In this document: positions 12,340 to 25,199 of the stretch, one piece after another
Position numbering within the stretch: the stretch's first letter is position 1
How the letters are laid out: each line of letters opens with the position of its first letter
Source of the DNA: Verticillium longisporum
Taxonomy: Eukaryota; Ascomycota; Sordariomycetes; Glomerellales; Plectosphaerellaceae
Reading direction: 5' to 3'
DNA length: 64,000 nt
NCBI GenBank assembly: GCA_019188255.1
Contig: JAETXT010000009.1
Location: forward strand, 3,224,001-3,288,000
Program-made: the position numbers and the translations under genes
Notes under the pieces: generated by a model
Told to the model about the DNA's origin: nothing
Databases searched by the model: none
The model's input: only the letters and a program-made list of their open reading frames with translations

Positions 12340-13023
12340 CTCTGTGTTGTGTTGTGTTTGCTCACCGCGACTGGCGGCTGGCGGTATGTGTAGTAGGTGA
12401 GGAGGACGAGCGGGGTGACGACTTCTTCCGTCCCCGAATGGCCTTTGACTAGGTACCTAGGTATTCTCGTCTTCCTCGAGCAAGCCATTCTCTCCCCAAG
12501 GGCGCCTATTGTTGCTAGGTAGGTCAGGTAGTTCAGTCTGTCAGCCCTGTCGCTGCCGCTGCCGCTGCCAATGCCACTGCCGCTACCCTGCCTTCTGCCC
12601 ATCTCAAAGCTAACGACGGTGGCCACAAAAGACAAAAGAGCCCGGCCGCCGTCAAGTGTGGTGTAACGGTGCCTCGTCATGGCGCGGGAGAAGGAGCCGT
12701 TGTGCCGCGGCGTCATCCCTGGTGGACGGCCGGCCCCAGATTGGATCAGATCCAAACAGTGGAAACAACTTGTCAAGTCGATTCGCGTAGGTATAGCAGC
12801 CAAGGAGGTCGCACGCTGATGGCGTCTGGGAAGATCAGCGAAATGCGGGGGCATTCCGTGTCGTCGACTGGCCCGTAAGCTGCGGGAAGTCCACGAGCCG
12901 TCGTGTTCCGTCGTCAATAGGAGGCGTCATGCGCAGAAGCAACGAAGGCTTGAATCATGCCCGACACCCCTCTCTGCCTCTGCCTCTCTGCCAACTCGGC
13001 TTTCCCTACAGCGCCAGGCGTAG

Positions 13024-13050
13024 GCGTCAGCGTCAGCGTCAGCATCAGCG
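13024..13050. repeat. (GCGTCA)n repeat
   Basis: Four to five hexamer units, one with a G to A change (agcatc), in non-coding DNA. Confidence 0.8.
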
Positions 13051-13300
13051 CTGGTGTCCAGTGTCGGCGTCAGACGACAGGGATGTCATGAGCAGCATGG
13101 GACCATACTTCCCTTACCTTACCTTACCGTAAGATCTGGCCCCTTGACCCCTGTTTTGCCCAGACACTGCATTCTTCTCCACAACGGGTGGGTGAAGCGA
13201 CTGCGCAAAAGGGGCGATCGAGGAGGATGAAAGGGTTCGCCCAAGACCTCCAAGACGCCTGATCGCTTCGTTAGCGTTCGCACATCGTCACAACCCCCGT

Positions 13301-13348
13301 TGCTTTTGCTTTTGCTTTTGCTCTCGCTTTCGCCGTCGCCGTCGCCTG
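13301..13348. repeat. CTTTTG then CGTCGC hexamer runs
   Basis: Three cttttg units grade through ctctcg and ctttcg into cgtcgc triplet-like units, showing stepwise decay of one hexamer repeat. Non-coding. Confidence 0.75.
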
Positions 13349-13950
13349 TTCCTACATGGTACTCCAGATGCCTCTTGCTCTCCCCCGTACCATCCTTGCT
13401 GAAAACACACCCGTACATATCGGCCCATGTAGCTCTGTTCAAAAGCGTCACTGGCCTGGCAGCAAGCCGTCCAAAGCATGCCACATGTGCGGACAGACGT
13501 TGGTTCGGGGCGATTGGGTCCAAAGCAAGAGGGGCGGAAACCAGAAATCCGCACAATCTCCTCTCTCAACGCGTCCCCCTTGTCCTGGTCCTCGTACCTT
13601 CTGCATCTCGCACAGGACGTCCTCGGCGATGGGGATCGACTCTTTTTTTTTGGGTCCTGTTTTAGCATCCTTCTGATAGACTTGTGGCTGATGTGACAAT
13701 ACCACGCTAAGGCAGTCAACAACGAAGCCAGTGAAGACCCAAGACCCTACTCGCCTTGGCGACGTGCCCAGAAAATCAACCAGTCGCGTCTTTTCACCAT
13801 ACACGGTACTCGCCCTCGATCGTGTTCCCCTGTGGACCGGGGACCTGACCCGTCTGTGTGACTGACCTAGACTGTGTCACACTGCAGAGCGCGCTGTAGA
13901 ATCCGCGTACGCGATCGCTCCACAAACACACACACACACACACGCCCGAC

Positions 13951-14000
13951 CACCTCCAAGGAGGTATCCTCACCTCCAAGGAGGTACCCTCACCTCCAAG
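13951..14000. repeat. 20-bp tandem repeat with inner palindrome
   Basis: Units start at 13951, 13971 and 13991 (two full copies and a half). Each full unit contains the perfect 12-bp palindrome CCTCCAAGGAGG (13953-13964 and 13973-13984). A CA run (13927-13943) lies just before it. Confidence 0.85.
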
Positions 14001-15200
14001 GGAAACAAGGGAAATAAACACAGTGCCATGCACTGGCCAACTCGCCCGGCCTCGCCGTGCTGCATGAGCCTGGCCTGATCTGGCCCAATCGGGGTGGGTG
14101 CCTGAGCAACTGGGCATGGGCTCATTGTTCTCGTGAATTGCTTCTGCGCCTCTTAAGACGTGGTCCTTGCCAAGCATCACGCCGCCTACAACCGTAGCTC
14201 ACAAAAGCCCGAAACCTAGAGCACAGGAGGCAGGCCTGGTCGGACTCCCATGCAGGGTAGGGCGGGCTACCGCGGTCAAGGGTGCCTCCATAAGCCATTC
14301 ATTGATCGACCGAAAAGCCCACTGCGCTGCACTCATGTAACTCCCCGTCGGAGGGCTCTTTATCGACGATGCGTCGAGGAACGGCAACCCAGGCGACATG
14401 CTGAGCCCCTCGCTGATCATCTGTCAGTGGTCGCTCAGCCCGTCAGCGTCATCCCGTCTTTCGACTAAGCCCATGCGGCTCAGAGACTCGGACATCTTGT
14501 GATCGTAGAGGGGTGAGATTTTGTCTTCCTTGTGCCGTGAGGTGCAGTCTCGAAAACAAGAGTCTGAGTTCAGTAGTATGCAGCTGGCCCCGGGTCACTC
14601 TTGATCTGTGGAGGCACAGGACGCCACGAGAGAGGAGCTGTCTTGTCTTGTGCACTCGCTCCCGGATAGAGGTGCAAAAGCCGACGGATGATGCATTGAC
14701 GTAGTTGCGGCGGTTCATGCTCACGCTTCATGGCGTAATGAAACCGATGCAGGGCATGGCGGGCGCTGGGGGGGTATGTCGCAAGTGCAGGACGCCATGT
14801 CTCGGACATCTCAGGATGCGTAGATGGTGCTATTCCTACTGTGCTCATGGAAGCTGAAATTCTGCAATCTCTCATCTGTATGTGTTAGACATGTCACGGT
14901 ATTCAGGGACCGACTTCAAACGAGCGGAGCACCCGCAGAGACTACGAATACAGGACTGACTGGCAGACCCAGGCAGCATGTATCATTCGGCCGAACCAGT
15001 TTTTGTTTTCTTCAGCGCGCTTTCGCCCGCTCTGGATCATTATCGCGTGTGGTTGCCTGCCTCATCTGCCCTTCGAATCTTCAATCTTGATATGACTCAC
15101 CTACTTGCTTCGAAAGGCAGCAGTAGCCAGCCTATGGGACCTGTTCGCCCGAGTCGGTGAGAGCGAAATGGACCATGTTCAGTTAGACGAGGGGAGGGTG

Positions 15201-15246
15201 CATGCCATGCCATGCAGAGCCATGCAGAGCCGTGCAGAGCCATGCG
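15201..15246. repeat. CATGCAGAGC tandem repeat
   Basis: Ten-base units catgcagagc, catgcagagc and cgtgcagagc, preceded by two catgc pieces. Non-coding. Confidence 0.8.
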
Positions 15247-16603
15247 CTTCCAAGACCATGCCGAGGTGCATAGCATTCCTTCCAGATGGCAAAAAAAGGA
15301 CGACGGCGATGCTCGACATCTACCACAACCTTCTATCGTCGTGAATGACAGTTGAAGCTAGGAGGAGCCAATGCAATGACCGCCCGGAGCATGGGGCCAA
15401 ACGTACATGTACAGGGCACCTTTATCGGTCCCCACTCCAAGACGCGATCGATGTCTTGTCCGTCTCCGAGAAGCAAGCTTTTCGGCGCTGGTGGACGGTC
15501 TCGTGTGTCGTCAGCATGCTAGATGAGAAAAGCAAAATGAGGATTAAAAAGAAAAGACCACAAGAGCTCAGGTCCAGGTGGCAGAAGAAGAGACAAGGGT
15601 CAAAATAGTTGTAGCAGCGCACTGGTGGGGCAGCGAAACGTCACCTCTGGTTCCCGTCAAGTCGAAGGTCAGCGGAGCCAGTGGTGTGTCCAGCTGAGTG
15701 TGCGGAGCGACAAGGATTGATTGTTTAACAAGGGAGGCCATCGAACAAACCGATTGGCTGTGGATTCTCTTGTCTAAGTTTTGGCGAGAGACAAAGGTGC
15801 AGGCAAATCTGGGCTGGGCTGGCCGGTAGGCAGTACCCTTCCTTGCCTGAGGAATACGTTGTCTTTCTTCACGCATTAGCTGCCATGGCGTGCATGTGCC
15901 GTCCCGTCCATCATCTTTCGAGCCGGTACGCCAGTGAGCTTGGCGTTTTCGTATTGCCAGGCATGCTTCTACAGATGATGCTGGCCGACGGAGCTGCGGG
16001 GCGTCTCCGGTTGTTGCCGGTGCCGTTCTCTTGCCGGCTTGCCTTCGACAACGACGCCGAGCGCGATGCCCGCATCGGCCTGCGAACCGGAGTACACCAC
16101 GTCGAAAGATTCGTCTCCAGAGAAGCGCCTGCAATATCGTCAGCATTAGCGCCTGCATGAGAGCGAATGTGTCGAAGAAACACTGGTTCGCCTCAACACG
16201 CCTACAGGGACGGGAAAAGAAAGCCTGGCCGAGTCATGCTGGACATCGAATGCCACCAGCCTAGGGGGAGGGGGGGGGGTCCTTACCATCCTCTTTCTTC
16301 GCCGCTGCTGAGAAAGCTACAATCGCTGTTCTGCGTGCAGATCCAGCCTCCACGCACACCTTTGCCATCCTTCCATGATGGATAAGTGGAATTCCCTGGC
16401 GTCTCGTCAACAAGGTTGCTTATACCTTCTGCCGGGGGTTGATGCAGGCGAGTCATGTTTTATGTGAGGAACCATACCCTGAGCGAGAACGTCTGACGTC
16501 GTCGCAATGCAAGGCGATGTCGTTGCGAGGTCCAAAGTGGGCACAAATATCGAGTGCGAGGCATGGGTTGAGGTGGGTGGGCCACCTCGGCTCAGACCCC
16601 TCT

Positions 16604-16639
16604 TGACCCTGACCCTGACCCTGACCCTGACCCTGACCC
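16604..16639. repeat. (TGACCC)n hexamer repeat
   Basis: Six TGACCC units, the last being TGACCCAGACCC. It superficially resembles telomeric repeats but is not TTAGGG and is internal. Confidence 0.85.
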
Positions 16640-16810
16640 AGACCCAAACTGTACTGACCCCTCCAACTCCAAGACCTTCCAGATCTTCTCCACATTGTCA
16701 GGCTGGTCAAGCTGGCTTCGAGGCGGGACTGGTGGGGTCCTCCTGGTCGCTAAACTCTCCCGTAACGTTCAGAACCTAAACAATGGCCTTGACGAAAGGT
16801 GCTACTGTAC

Positions 16811-16862
16811 ATGTACCTACGTACGTACCTTACCTGAGGTAGGTAGGTAGGTAACTAGCAAG
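16811..16862. repeat. (GGTA)n / TACGTACC tract
   Basis: Runs of tacc and ggta tetramers meeting near gtacgtac and acctgaggt, so the tract is nearly self-complementary. The same motif family recurs at 22236-22290, 22625-22660, 22876-22912, 25157-25199, 30788-30822 and 31524-31540. Confidence 0.8.
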
Positions 16863-17407
16863 ACTAGGTACACATCGGTAGCTCTTGAAAAAGCACCCCC
16901 TGACTCAGCTTGCAGACTGCCTGCCCCGGAAACTCCAGCGGCAGCCCCTCACGTCGATATGGGCATTGTGTGATGATCATACCTGCTGATCTTAATGTCC
17001 TAAAGGTGGATGGATGATATGTTGTGTACGAATAACACGTCTCTCGTCCTGATGCAACTGGTAAAGCCGTCTCCTATTACTCCAGGACCATGAATGCCGC
17101 CCACCTGAATGAAGACACACAACAACTCATTGTACCCGTTATTGTTCCTCCAACCACCTCCTCGACATCACATCGCCCAGTCGTCACGGATATCATGGGC
17201 CGTGTGCTGACCACTCTCATGCACCCCAAGCGATCGTGATCCACGTTCCCGGCTCGAGCCGCCTCAGGCCCTCTGTCTCCCCCCCCCCCCATGCCGCTTA
17301 TTCAACGCTTCTAGGGTATCGTAACATGTATTCTCGTCTGCCGCCACTCTGGCACCCATCACACTGCTTCCGCTACCAAACCAGCAACAACTCCCTCCCT
17401 GCCCTGG

Positions 17408-20400
17408 TTACTCCACATCGAGGGCCTGGCACCATGGATGTTCAATTACCCGTGTAATGTCGTAGCGCTCAGACACGTTGCGGTTCAGCATGCAACGGAT
17501 CAGATCGATGCTTTCGTCGCTGATGGTGAACGGTACTCTGAGGTCCCGGTCCATGATCTCGTCGATGCTGTAGAATGGATTCTCCTTGTAGACAATGGTG
17601 TAGAGCAAGATGCCCAAGGCCCATACGTCCTGCTCCTTGCCACCATAAGGCTTGCCAGCGAGAACTTCGGGTGCCGCATAATCTGCCATGTCATTAGCAC
17701 ACAGACAAGACTGACTGGCTTACGACAAAGCTTACCAATGGTGCCCACGAACACATCAAACGGGCCGTTCTTGATATATGCTGCACTGCCGAAATCAATC
17801 AACTTGATGCGGCCCTCGCCATCCAAAATCACATTCTCGTCTTTAATGTCCCTGTGTACGACGAGCGCCTTCGTGTGCAAATGGTGGATGGCCTGAGCAA
17901 CCTGCACGAAAATGCTCCTGCACTCGGCCTCATCCATGTTGCTGCGTAATTCAATGTAGTCGAAGAGATCCATTCCCGGTAGACCGTGAGGCGTCATTTC
18001 GATGTAGTAGTTGATGTCGTCTTCGAAGAATGACTCCATGTCTACAATGTTGGGATGCCTCAGCTCCGGCCGTCGGAGATAGTCCAGGACGTGGATCTCG
18101 AGGGGCACCGTGCCAAGTTTGCGGTCTCGAGTCCATGTGTCGACTAGGATTCGCCGCTTGGTCACGTACTTTAGAACGACCTTTTTCTGCGTCGTTTTGT
18201 ATTTCGCAAGCTTGACCTGCCCGTAGGCTCCTTGACCCATGTCTTCGAGGATCTGAAAGTCCTCGATGGTTTTCTTATGCACAGGTGTCACAGCGCGCAC
18301 GGCAGGCGGCTTCTCCTCCTTGGGACTTGCCTTGGCCACTCCTGTGACCTTGGCGGCCGCGTGCATGACGTGCTTGATTTGGCGGGTCAAAGCTGATGCG
18401 GCTCCAGATCCTGACTTCTCCTTCTTGGTGTCGTCCGAGTCGGAGCTCATCTCCATAGGCGTATGTACCGCCGTTTGTCCTGGCGAGGGCTGGTGAAGAG
18501 GTGTTGTCGTACCTGAACGGGTGGGAGTTTTGACGTCGAGCTGAGACCTCGTTGCGTGGAGATGGCGGGAATAAGTAATCCACAGAGCATACACCATCTC
18601 GCTGTGCGGAACCGCAAAGGTGTTTTCCCTCTCCGCATGGCTGTCGTCATCCTCATCTTCGCTCGCCTCCACGACAGTCTCGGTGACAACAGCCGGCTGT
18701 CGCTCGCTCTGGACAACCCGCATCTGAACATCAATTTTGAGTTCGGAACCATCACGGTGCCTGGCAGGCAAGCCCTCGGTCCGCAAGAAAGATGTCGCTG
18801 CGTCAGGCCTTCCTTCTCGAACTGCGAGGAACGCTGAGGCTTTCCGAAAACTGTGCTCCGGGACAACAATACCGTCCATCAACATGACGCCATCTTCTTC
18901 CGTCAGAAGTTGTAGGATCTGTTCGAACCCGGCCAGGGGCGTGATGATGGACAGCCCATCTGGCTTCTCGTTCCCGAACAGAGACCCTGTGAAGGCCGAG
19001 TTTGAGCTCTTGATCTCCAAATTTTCGGGATTGACGACGATGATGCCTGCCATATGTGGAAGGCTGGACACGCGGAGTTCTGTCTTGCCCCTTACTTGTT
19101 CGACTGTGCATGGAATATTCACCTTGTCTGCGTTTGGGCAAGTGAAAAACCGCCGCTTCGAGACTTGAGCAAAGTCAACCTCGCCAGTGCGAGGGTCAAT
19201 ACCTTGTCGTGGTATCCTCGGAATGAGCCGGCCAATGTCGCATCCTGGACGTAGCGTCTCGAACCCCCATATCGCATCTGTCTCCCCGGACACCTTTTCG
19301 ACAACACCATCGTCGTCCATAGAAATCATGGCGACGTCTTCATGAATTTCCTCAAGAACCCAGATGAGGCCGATCCGCTTCTCCTTCACCCACAAGCTGG
19401 CCGAACCCGTGGACCCATTCCGCTTCTGGATGGGCACAACGTCGCCACAAAGCAGCACGCCCCGGGAGCGGCTGCTTCGATGGCGCGACCCTCCTCTCAG
19501 GGTTGGCGGATTCGGGTCACCGCTATGTACCGTCTGCGCCTTACGGGGGACTGGCGCTCTGGGCGGATTCGTTCTGGAGTTTGGCTTGCTGAGGAGTTTC
19601 GCCGTGATGCCACCGCCTCGGCCACCAAGCAGCGACGAAGATACGGAAGCTGGAGGTGCGGGGGGTGACAAATCCTCCGTGCTTTGAGCTGCTCCTTCTG
19701 AATCATATTGAAGCAGCTTTCTCTCGAGCCACGCCCTTCTCTCTTCTTGCACGACCTCAAGAATGCCGATTTTACGTACCTCGGCCTTTGTGACACCGAA
19801 GACAAGACAGGCAAGATCGTTGGCCGCAATGATTGTCCAAGGGGGTTTGGCTTCGGTCGTGAAAATGGCCTGAGCCGCAGGTGTCCACCGCGTGGTATGA
19901 CCATGCACAGGGCCTAGAGCACTGGGCATTGTGCCCGCTGCAAAATTCGGCGGAACGGTTGGAGATAGCATCTGCTCCTCGAATCCCGGAGGACCGGCAA
20001 CGAAGGGCTGCGCCATGGTGTCGATGAGCTTTTGATGCACCGATACGGACAGCGTGTCTGTCAGTGTCCGTTTCAGACTTGGTCGACGGGATGGCGGCGG
20101 CGAAGTCTTATTGGTTGTGCCACTTTCGTTCGTCGGGCTGCGGCTCGAATATTCGGATTCCTGGCCTTCGATGATCGTCTTGGAAACGGAAGTCTTTGCT
20201 CTCGAAGGCTCGTCATGATCTTGAAGAGGGAACGGGCGCCGAGAGGTTGACGGCGACAGATTGGGTGAGGAGATGGGCTCAGGACTCTCGCTGCGTGGAT
20301 TGAATTGTTTGTCGAAGAAGTTTTCACCCGAGACAACAGCTGGTCCGGTGAGAGGACCAGTCAGGGAATGGTCATTGTTGGGCAGATTACCAGCACCCAC

Positions 20401-20703
20401 GAGCTGAGCCCGAGCCAGGAGATCCAACATGTTCTGAGTCTCTACATCCCCATGCACGCGTGCCTCCGCGCTCGCAAGTGCGACAGATGTTGAGGAGACA
20501 GACCATCCCAGTCGATCTTTCATAAAATCTATGGAACGTTTGAGGACGGTCTGTCGGTTGTGGATGAGTTCTTCAGACTGATGCGCGAATGAGAACGAGT
20601 GCAATGATTCAGATGGGAACCGCGAAAGGTCCTCGGCGAAACTGGGGGATCCAGGGCCCGCAGACAGCGGCAGAGAGGGTGTGTTGGACAGCAGCAAAGT
20701 CAT
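17408..20703 (-). CDS. PAS-domain serine/threonine protein kinase
   Basis: Two exons, 20703-17736 and 17682-17408, with a 53-nt intron splitting the activation segment (GTI/DYAAPE); 1080 aa. A Ser-rich N-terminus is followed by a PAS region (about 265-330, RWTPAAQAIFTTEAKPPW then TIIAANDLACLVFG) and a second PAS-like stretch (GLIWVLEEIHEDVAMISMD). The catalytic domain starts near 817: glycine loop GQGAYGQV, ATP-binding lysine in VVLKYV, catalytic loop HRDIKDEN, metal-binding DFGSAA and YAAPEVLAG. All core residues are present, so it should be active. Order and spacing match fungal PAS kinases (yeast Psk1/Psk2), which sense nutrient state and direct sugar use and translation. The ATG at 20703 is the first in-frame start I can support; an upstream coding exon cannot be excluded. 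Confidence 0.88.
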
Positions 20704-22173
20704 GGAAGAAGACCTGGGCAGGCCGATGGAAGAACTTCGCGACGCCGGGGTTGAGGCAGAAGGCAGCCCCGGCCCCCTGACCGAGGGTTGTTGTCGGATA
20801 CGACGAAGACCAGAAAGGCCAAGACCGTGGTCATGGTCCGTGACGATGGGAGACCTGTTGCCGCATTCACGTCAGCGCTGCACTTGTCACGGATCTGCAA
20901 TGATACTGCGGTGGATTTGGGTCTTCTGATTCATCTCGCCGGCGTCGCATTCGCATTGCCCAAGGTCACAAAGCAATAGTTCATGCGGCAAGGAGGGCGG
21001 CGAGTGTTTGCTGTGCCCTCCAAAGTGTTCAAGACTGTCAACCGTGTCTACGAACGCGTAGCAAGGACTTGATTGCGAGGGCCACCGTCGGCAGTTCGTA
21101 GGAGCGCGGCATCATGGACTGACACGAGATGGACACGAACCTACCTTGCGAGGGCTTCATATTCAGCTGTCGTGGCAGCACCCGCGTCGAAGGACATGCG
21201 GACGCGGGATCGATCGGATTGTGCATTTGTGGCTAAGGCGAGATTTCCGGTGCTTCGGTTTTTCGGCAGTGTCGACTGGGGCACGAGTCTGCTGCGTCCT
21301 CTTCCCTCCTCGTTGTGAAGTTCGGCGCCTGCAATCCATCAATCAGCCGGTGCACATACGGAAAAGGTCAACTAGACAGAGAGGGGCGGTCGAAGAGAGG
21401 AGAGTAGAAATATGGCGGACACTGTTCCCAGACGCGAACGGCGTTATTCATGCATACCATTTTTGCTGGATCCCCCATGCGTCTGTATCATACTTGGAGG
21501 GGCGTCGACCGTCGTGTATAGTGTTCGGAGGGGGACTGGTATGGCGGCAGGGCAAAGCGTCCGTGTTGTCGATGCAAAGTCGAAAGGGCAACGGCGGGGT
21601 CGAGTCGTTGAGGGGGTTGCAGGTTGGGTCGGCGATCCGATCTGGTGTAGTGCAGTTTGACGAAGTGGGCGTTCAATGGCGGAAGCTCTGTAGGTACTGG
21701 GTGCAACCTCAGATCAGGCAACGTATGGGGCAGGATTGTGTGCAGCTGACGTTGTGCCACGGGGCTGGAAGATGAACAGGAAAGGTCGTGCGGTCCTGAG
21801 ACGCGCGGGTGGGTGGTGGATGAATCAAGCTCGGTGATGGTCTTGACTGGCGTGCGGGCTTGTTGTTCGTCGTTCTGTCGACTGCCCAGGCAAGGCAGGG
21901 CAGGGCAGCAAGGCGAAGGAGCGCCGATCGAGACAGGGTAAGGCAGTCAACAGCTGGAGGAATGAGTCGCACAGTCTGCGGCAGACAGGCAGGCTTCCAA
22001 ACCCCGTGCCGGAGGCCTTTGTTTGAGACGAGTCTCCCTCTGTCTGATCCTGGGAGGGTCGGGTAGCCAAGACTTGAGCGTTGAGGGAGGCGGCAGGCTT
22101 GATCCGGCGTCCAGGCGTTGCAAGCGACTGTCGCGAGATGCTGCTTGTTGCTGTATGTCTCACACTGCTGGCG

Positions 22174-22201
22174 GGCTGGGCTGAGCTGGGCTGAGCTGGG
22201 C
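22174..22201. repeat. GGGCTGAGCT tandem repeat
   Basis: Two and a half ten-base units of gggctgagct on the plus strand in non-coding DNA. Confidence 0.75.
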
Positions 22202-22624
22202 GCGGGCGTGGGCGTAGACGATTGAGAGAAGAACGTACGGTTGGGTAGGTAGGGAGGTTAAGGTAGGTAGAGGTAGTTATGGTAGGTAAGTAGTGCAGGC
22301 GGCGAGAGAAAGTCGAGGCTGTGGATCGATGTCCAAGTATTTTTTTGGTGGCTCACAGCATTCGCCAGTAGATTCGATGGAGTAAATTGAAATGAATGTT
22401 CAAATAAGCAATGCTCAGTCGGCAATTGTACTTTTTTTTCTCACAGAACTACAGACGGAGATGGCTCAGGTGCCACAGGACACACAGGTTGGAAGCGGGA
22501 AGTTGAGGAGCGAGAGTTTCTCCTAGGCCCCTCCGGTTTTCAGGTTCTGGGAACGTCTTCCGTCTTGTCTGTACCGCTTGTTACCTTTCTGCTTGGATCA
22601 AAATCACCTGCAGGTCAGGAAAGA

Positions 22625-22660
22625 GGTAGGTGGGGAGGTAGGTAGGTAGGTAGGTAGGCC
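22625..22660. repeat. (GGTA)n tract
   Basis: Mostly uninterrupted ggta tetramers. A related but interrupted tract sits 350 bp earlier (22236-22290). Confidence 0.85.
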
Positions 22661-24155
22661 CAGCTCTTCGGCGCACCATGACGGTACTTGCATGTTTTCA
22701 TGCCCGCTCTTCCTCAGGCAGGTGCGTGCTGCCCGCATCAGCACCACACCTTCTGTACCCGAGGTGGAAGCTCCAACACTTACGGGCCGCTGAGGTTTCT
22801 TTCTACGTACCCTGTACCTGGGTGGGGCACCAGAATGAAATCCTTAGCATCATCCCCGATGCATGCCGTAGGTATCTACCTACCAGGTAAGGTCGGTAAG
22901 GTAAGGTATCTATGTAGGAAAAGACCCTGGTGAAAGGTGCCCAGGAGCATGACCCGACGACGATACGGGCAGGCAAGTGTGGTGCTACGTGAAGAATGTT
23001 CGTACCTTAGTTGGGGGCCGCAGGAACCTTGGCACCAATATTTGGTGGAGTTGTCCTCGACAATAGCTCGCAAGTCTTTTGGATTGGACAGCATGTCCAC
23101 TGTGGATGCTGTCGCGGGGGGACCACGGGACAAACTCAAAAGCTCACACCATCATCACATGGGCCGCGTTCGTTCGTCTCTCGTCATCACGCTCACTGTA
23201 TTCCCCAACAGCACCTCTTGATGGTGAGATGGATATCCCGGCTCGGTATCCTGCTATTCAGCGCTCGTGTCAATCACAAGCCTCCAGCTGTCGTGCACGA
23301 GCTGGTGTAGTAGTGCCAGTCTGTTGATGGACAAGTAATTCTATCGTGCGATCGGCAATACTATCACGTCGCTTGCCGTCAGGTAGCTTCTCGACAATAG
23401 GAAGAGCAGCGCAAATGCATCTGACAATCTCCCTACGCCTCAAAGACACACGACGGACACAAGGCTACTACGGTCGATTACCGTTCCCATGTCAAGCGAT
23501 AGACCATCGTCAGCATCACGACCCGACAAAAGCTGTGGGAAGAAAGGATTTAGAAAAGAAGAATATCGAAGATGAGCTGCTTTCTCCATTCTCTATGTAT
23601 TGTGTGAATGTCCATACCTATCTGACTGAATCTATTCACAAAAGTAAGGTTTCCGGACTGAATGCGCATCCTGGAAGCGGGGAGTCGTTGATGGAGATTT
23701 TGAGATCTTCCTGTGAGTGCATACACACACTGAGCAACTGGACTTCGATCAACCTCGTCGACATAGATACCAATGGCCCCTTCAGAAGCGGATTCATACC
23801 TGCCGTAGGGGACGAGAAAGAGAGCTAGAGAACAAGAAATCGATGAACGTCGCCCCATCAACGTCACGTGTCGAATCAATATTCACGACAGTTCTGAGCA
23901 CAAAGTGGCTAGACGTTGCAGTCGGCTGATCTGCCTAGGAGGTCTTGGAGGGGTCTGAGACTTGATCGCCCAATCAGTAGATAACATGCTGCACTGAGGT
24001 GATGGGTGTCAACATTCACCCACCCACCACCATGGGCGCCTCAACGATGCAGGCTTTGCTGAGATAACGGTAGTGAGCAGATGATTGTGTCATGGGTCGT
24101 GCAACAGATCGTAGCCCTATCCAGGGCGCTCACGCATGATCAACAAGCACATGCG

Positions 24156-24196
<41 letters not shown>
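24156..24196. repeat. (TG)n microsatellite
   Basis: About twenty uninterrupted TG dinucleotides in non-coding DNA. Confidence 0.95.
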
Positions 24197-24197
<1 letters not shown>

Positions 24198-25156
24198 CGA
24201 GCGCTGGTCTCTTTGTTGTGAGTTTCTCGGCGACCAAAGGTCCATGTCCTGGACCAGCTGAGGGCACGGGCTTCAGGAGCAGGAGGAGATAGCTAGCCGG
24301 CCGCCGGGAGACACGAGCGCTGGAAACGGCAGCCGGCGTTCGAGAAGCTGGCTACCCTTCTGGCGGCATATCAAGGCACAGGAACGTGGCAATGGAGAAC
24401 AGCCTGGACGGAACGAGCCCAGCCAGTGCGGCGGATCCAGCGTGCGTCTTGGGGGGCAATGGGGGGTTAGTGCCCCTAACCGCCCCTCCAGCTGGCTGGC
24501 AAAGGATCAACCTGACCAAGCCGAGGTGAGTCAAGACTTCCCCGATGCTGGGAAGAAATGCCTCGAATGTGAAGCAGCCGGATAACCGCACCGTCACAGA
24601 CGACCACATTTCGTGGAGACCGTTTCCACTGATCTTCTTTGTCCTTGACCGCGGAGTATACGAGTCGGGCATGTCGGCAACCTGGTCATCAACAAGCTTG
24701 CCGCTCAAGCTGTTCGTCAGCAGCGGCTGTTCGTCAAAAGAAGAGGCTTGAGCACCGGCTCGATGAGAGAGACCATTCCAGTGATGCTTCTTCGGCCCGC
24801 CTCTAGTTGAGAACCCTCACACTCGCTGTTGTTCTGGCCGGCGTCCACTACAGGGATGTCGAGGACAGAGTGTGAGCAACTTCTGAAAGGGCCAGAGCAC
24901 CCCTCTCCCCCGCACACCATACCCTGGCGACTTGGCACCATCGCGCCCCTCTCCCCATTGATCAGCCTGAAGGCCGTTGCGTGCTCCAGCTGTTTGCCGC
25001 CAGACGAGTCCAGCCACTAAACAACTTCTTGACTGCCAAGTGTTTTCGGGGTCGCATAGTGTTGGGTTGTCGATTCAGGTGCACTCGTCGACTAGGAAAC
25101 ATGAAGAATGCAGCGGACATTTGAGCTCCCAAGTTCGATGGCTACTGTACAGGCAG

Positions 25157-25199
25157 CTACCTACCTACCTAGGTACTCACCTAGTGACCTAAGGTAGGC
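25157..25199. repeat. CTACCTAGGTA palindromic tract
   Basis: Three ctac tetramers lead into cctaggtactcacctagtgacctaaggtagg in two pieces; the core cctagg is palindromic. Belongs to the same motif family as the GGTA tracts. Confidence 0.75.

Larger units (their letters stand above)
10707..17407. other. 6.7-kb gene-free region upstream of the Myb-like gene
   Basis: Between the start of the Myb-like gene and the 3' end of the PAS kinase gene (both minus strand) I found no credible gene. Open frames are short, compete on all strands and lack domains. The stretch is crowded with simple and tandem repeats (annotated separately). It probably holds the promoter and possibly a long leader of the Myb-like gene, as seen for several fungal developmental regulators. 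That role is inference. Confidence 0.5.

Noticed and set aside
16604..16639. TGACCC repeat as internal telomeric sequence
   Set aside because: Unit differs from TTAGGG and is short; plain hexamer slippage is sufficient.
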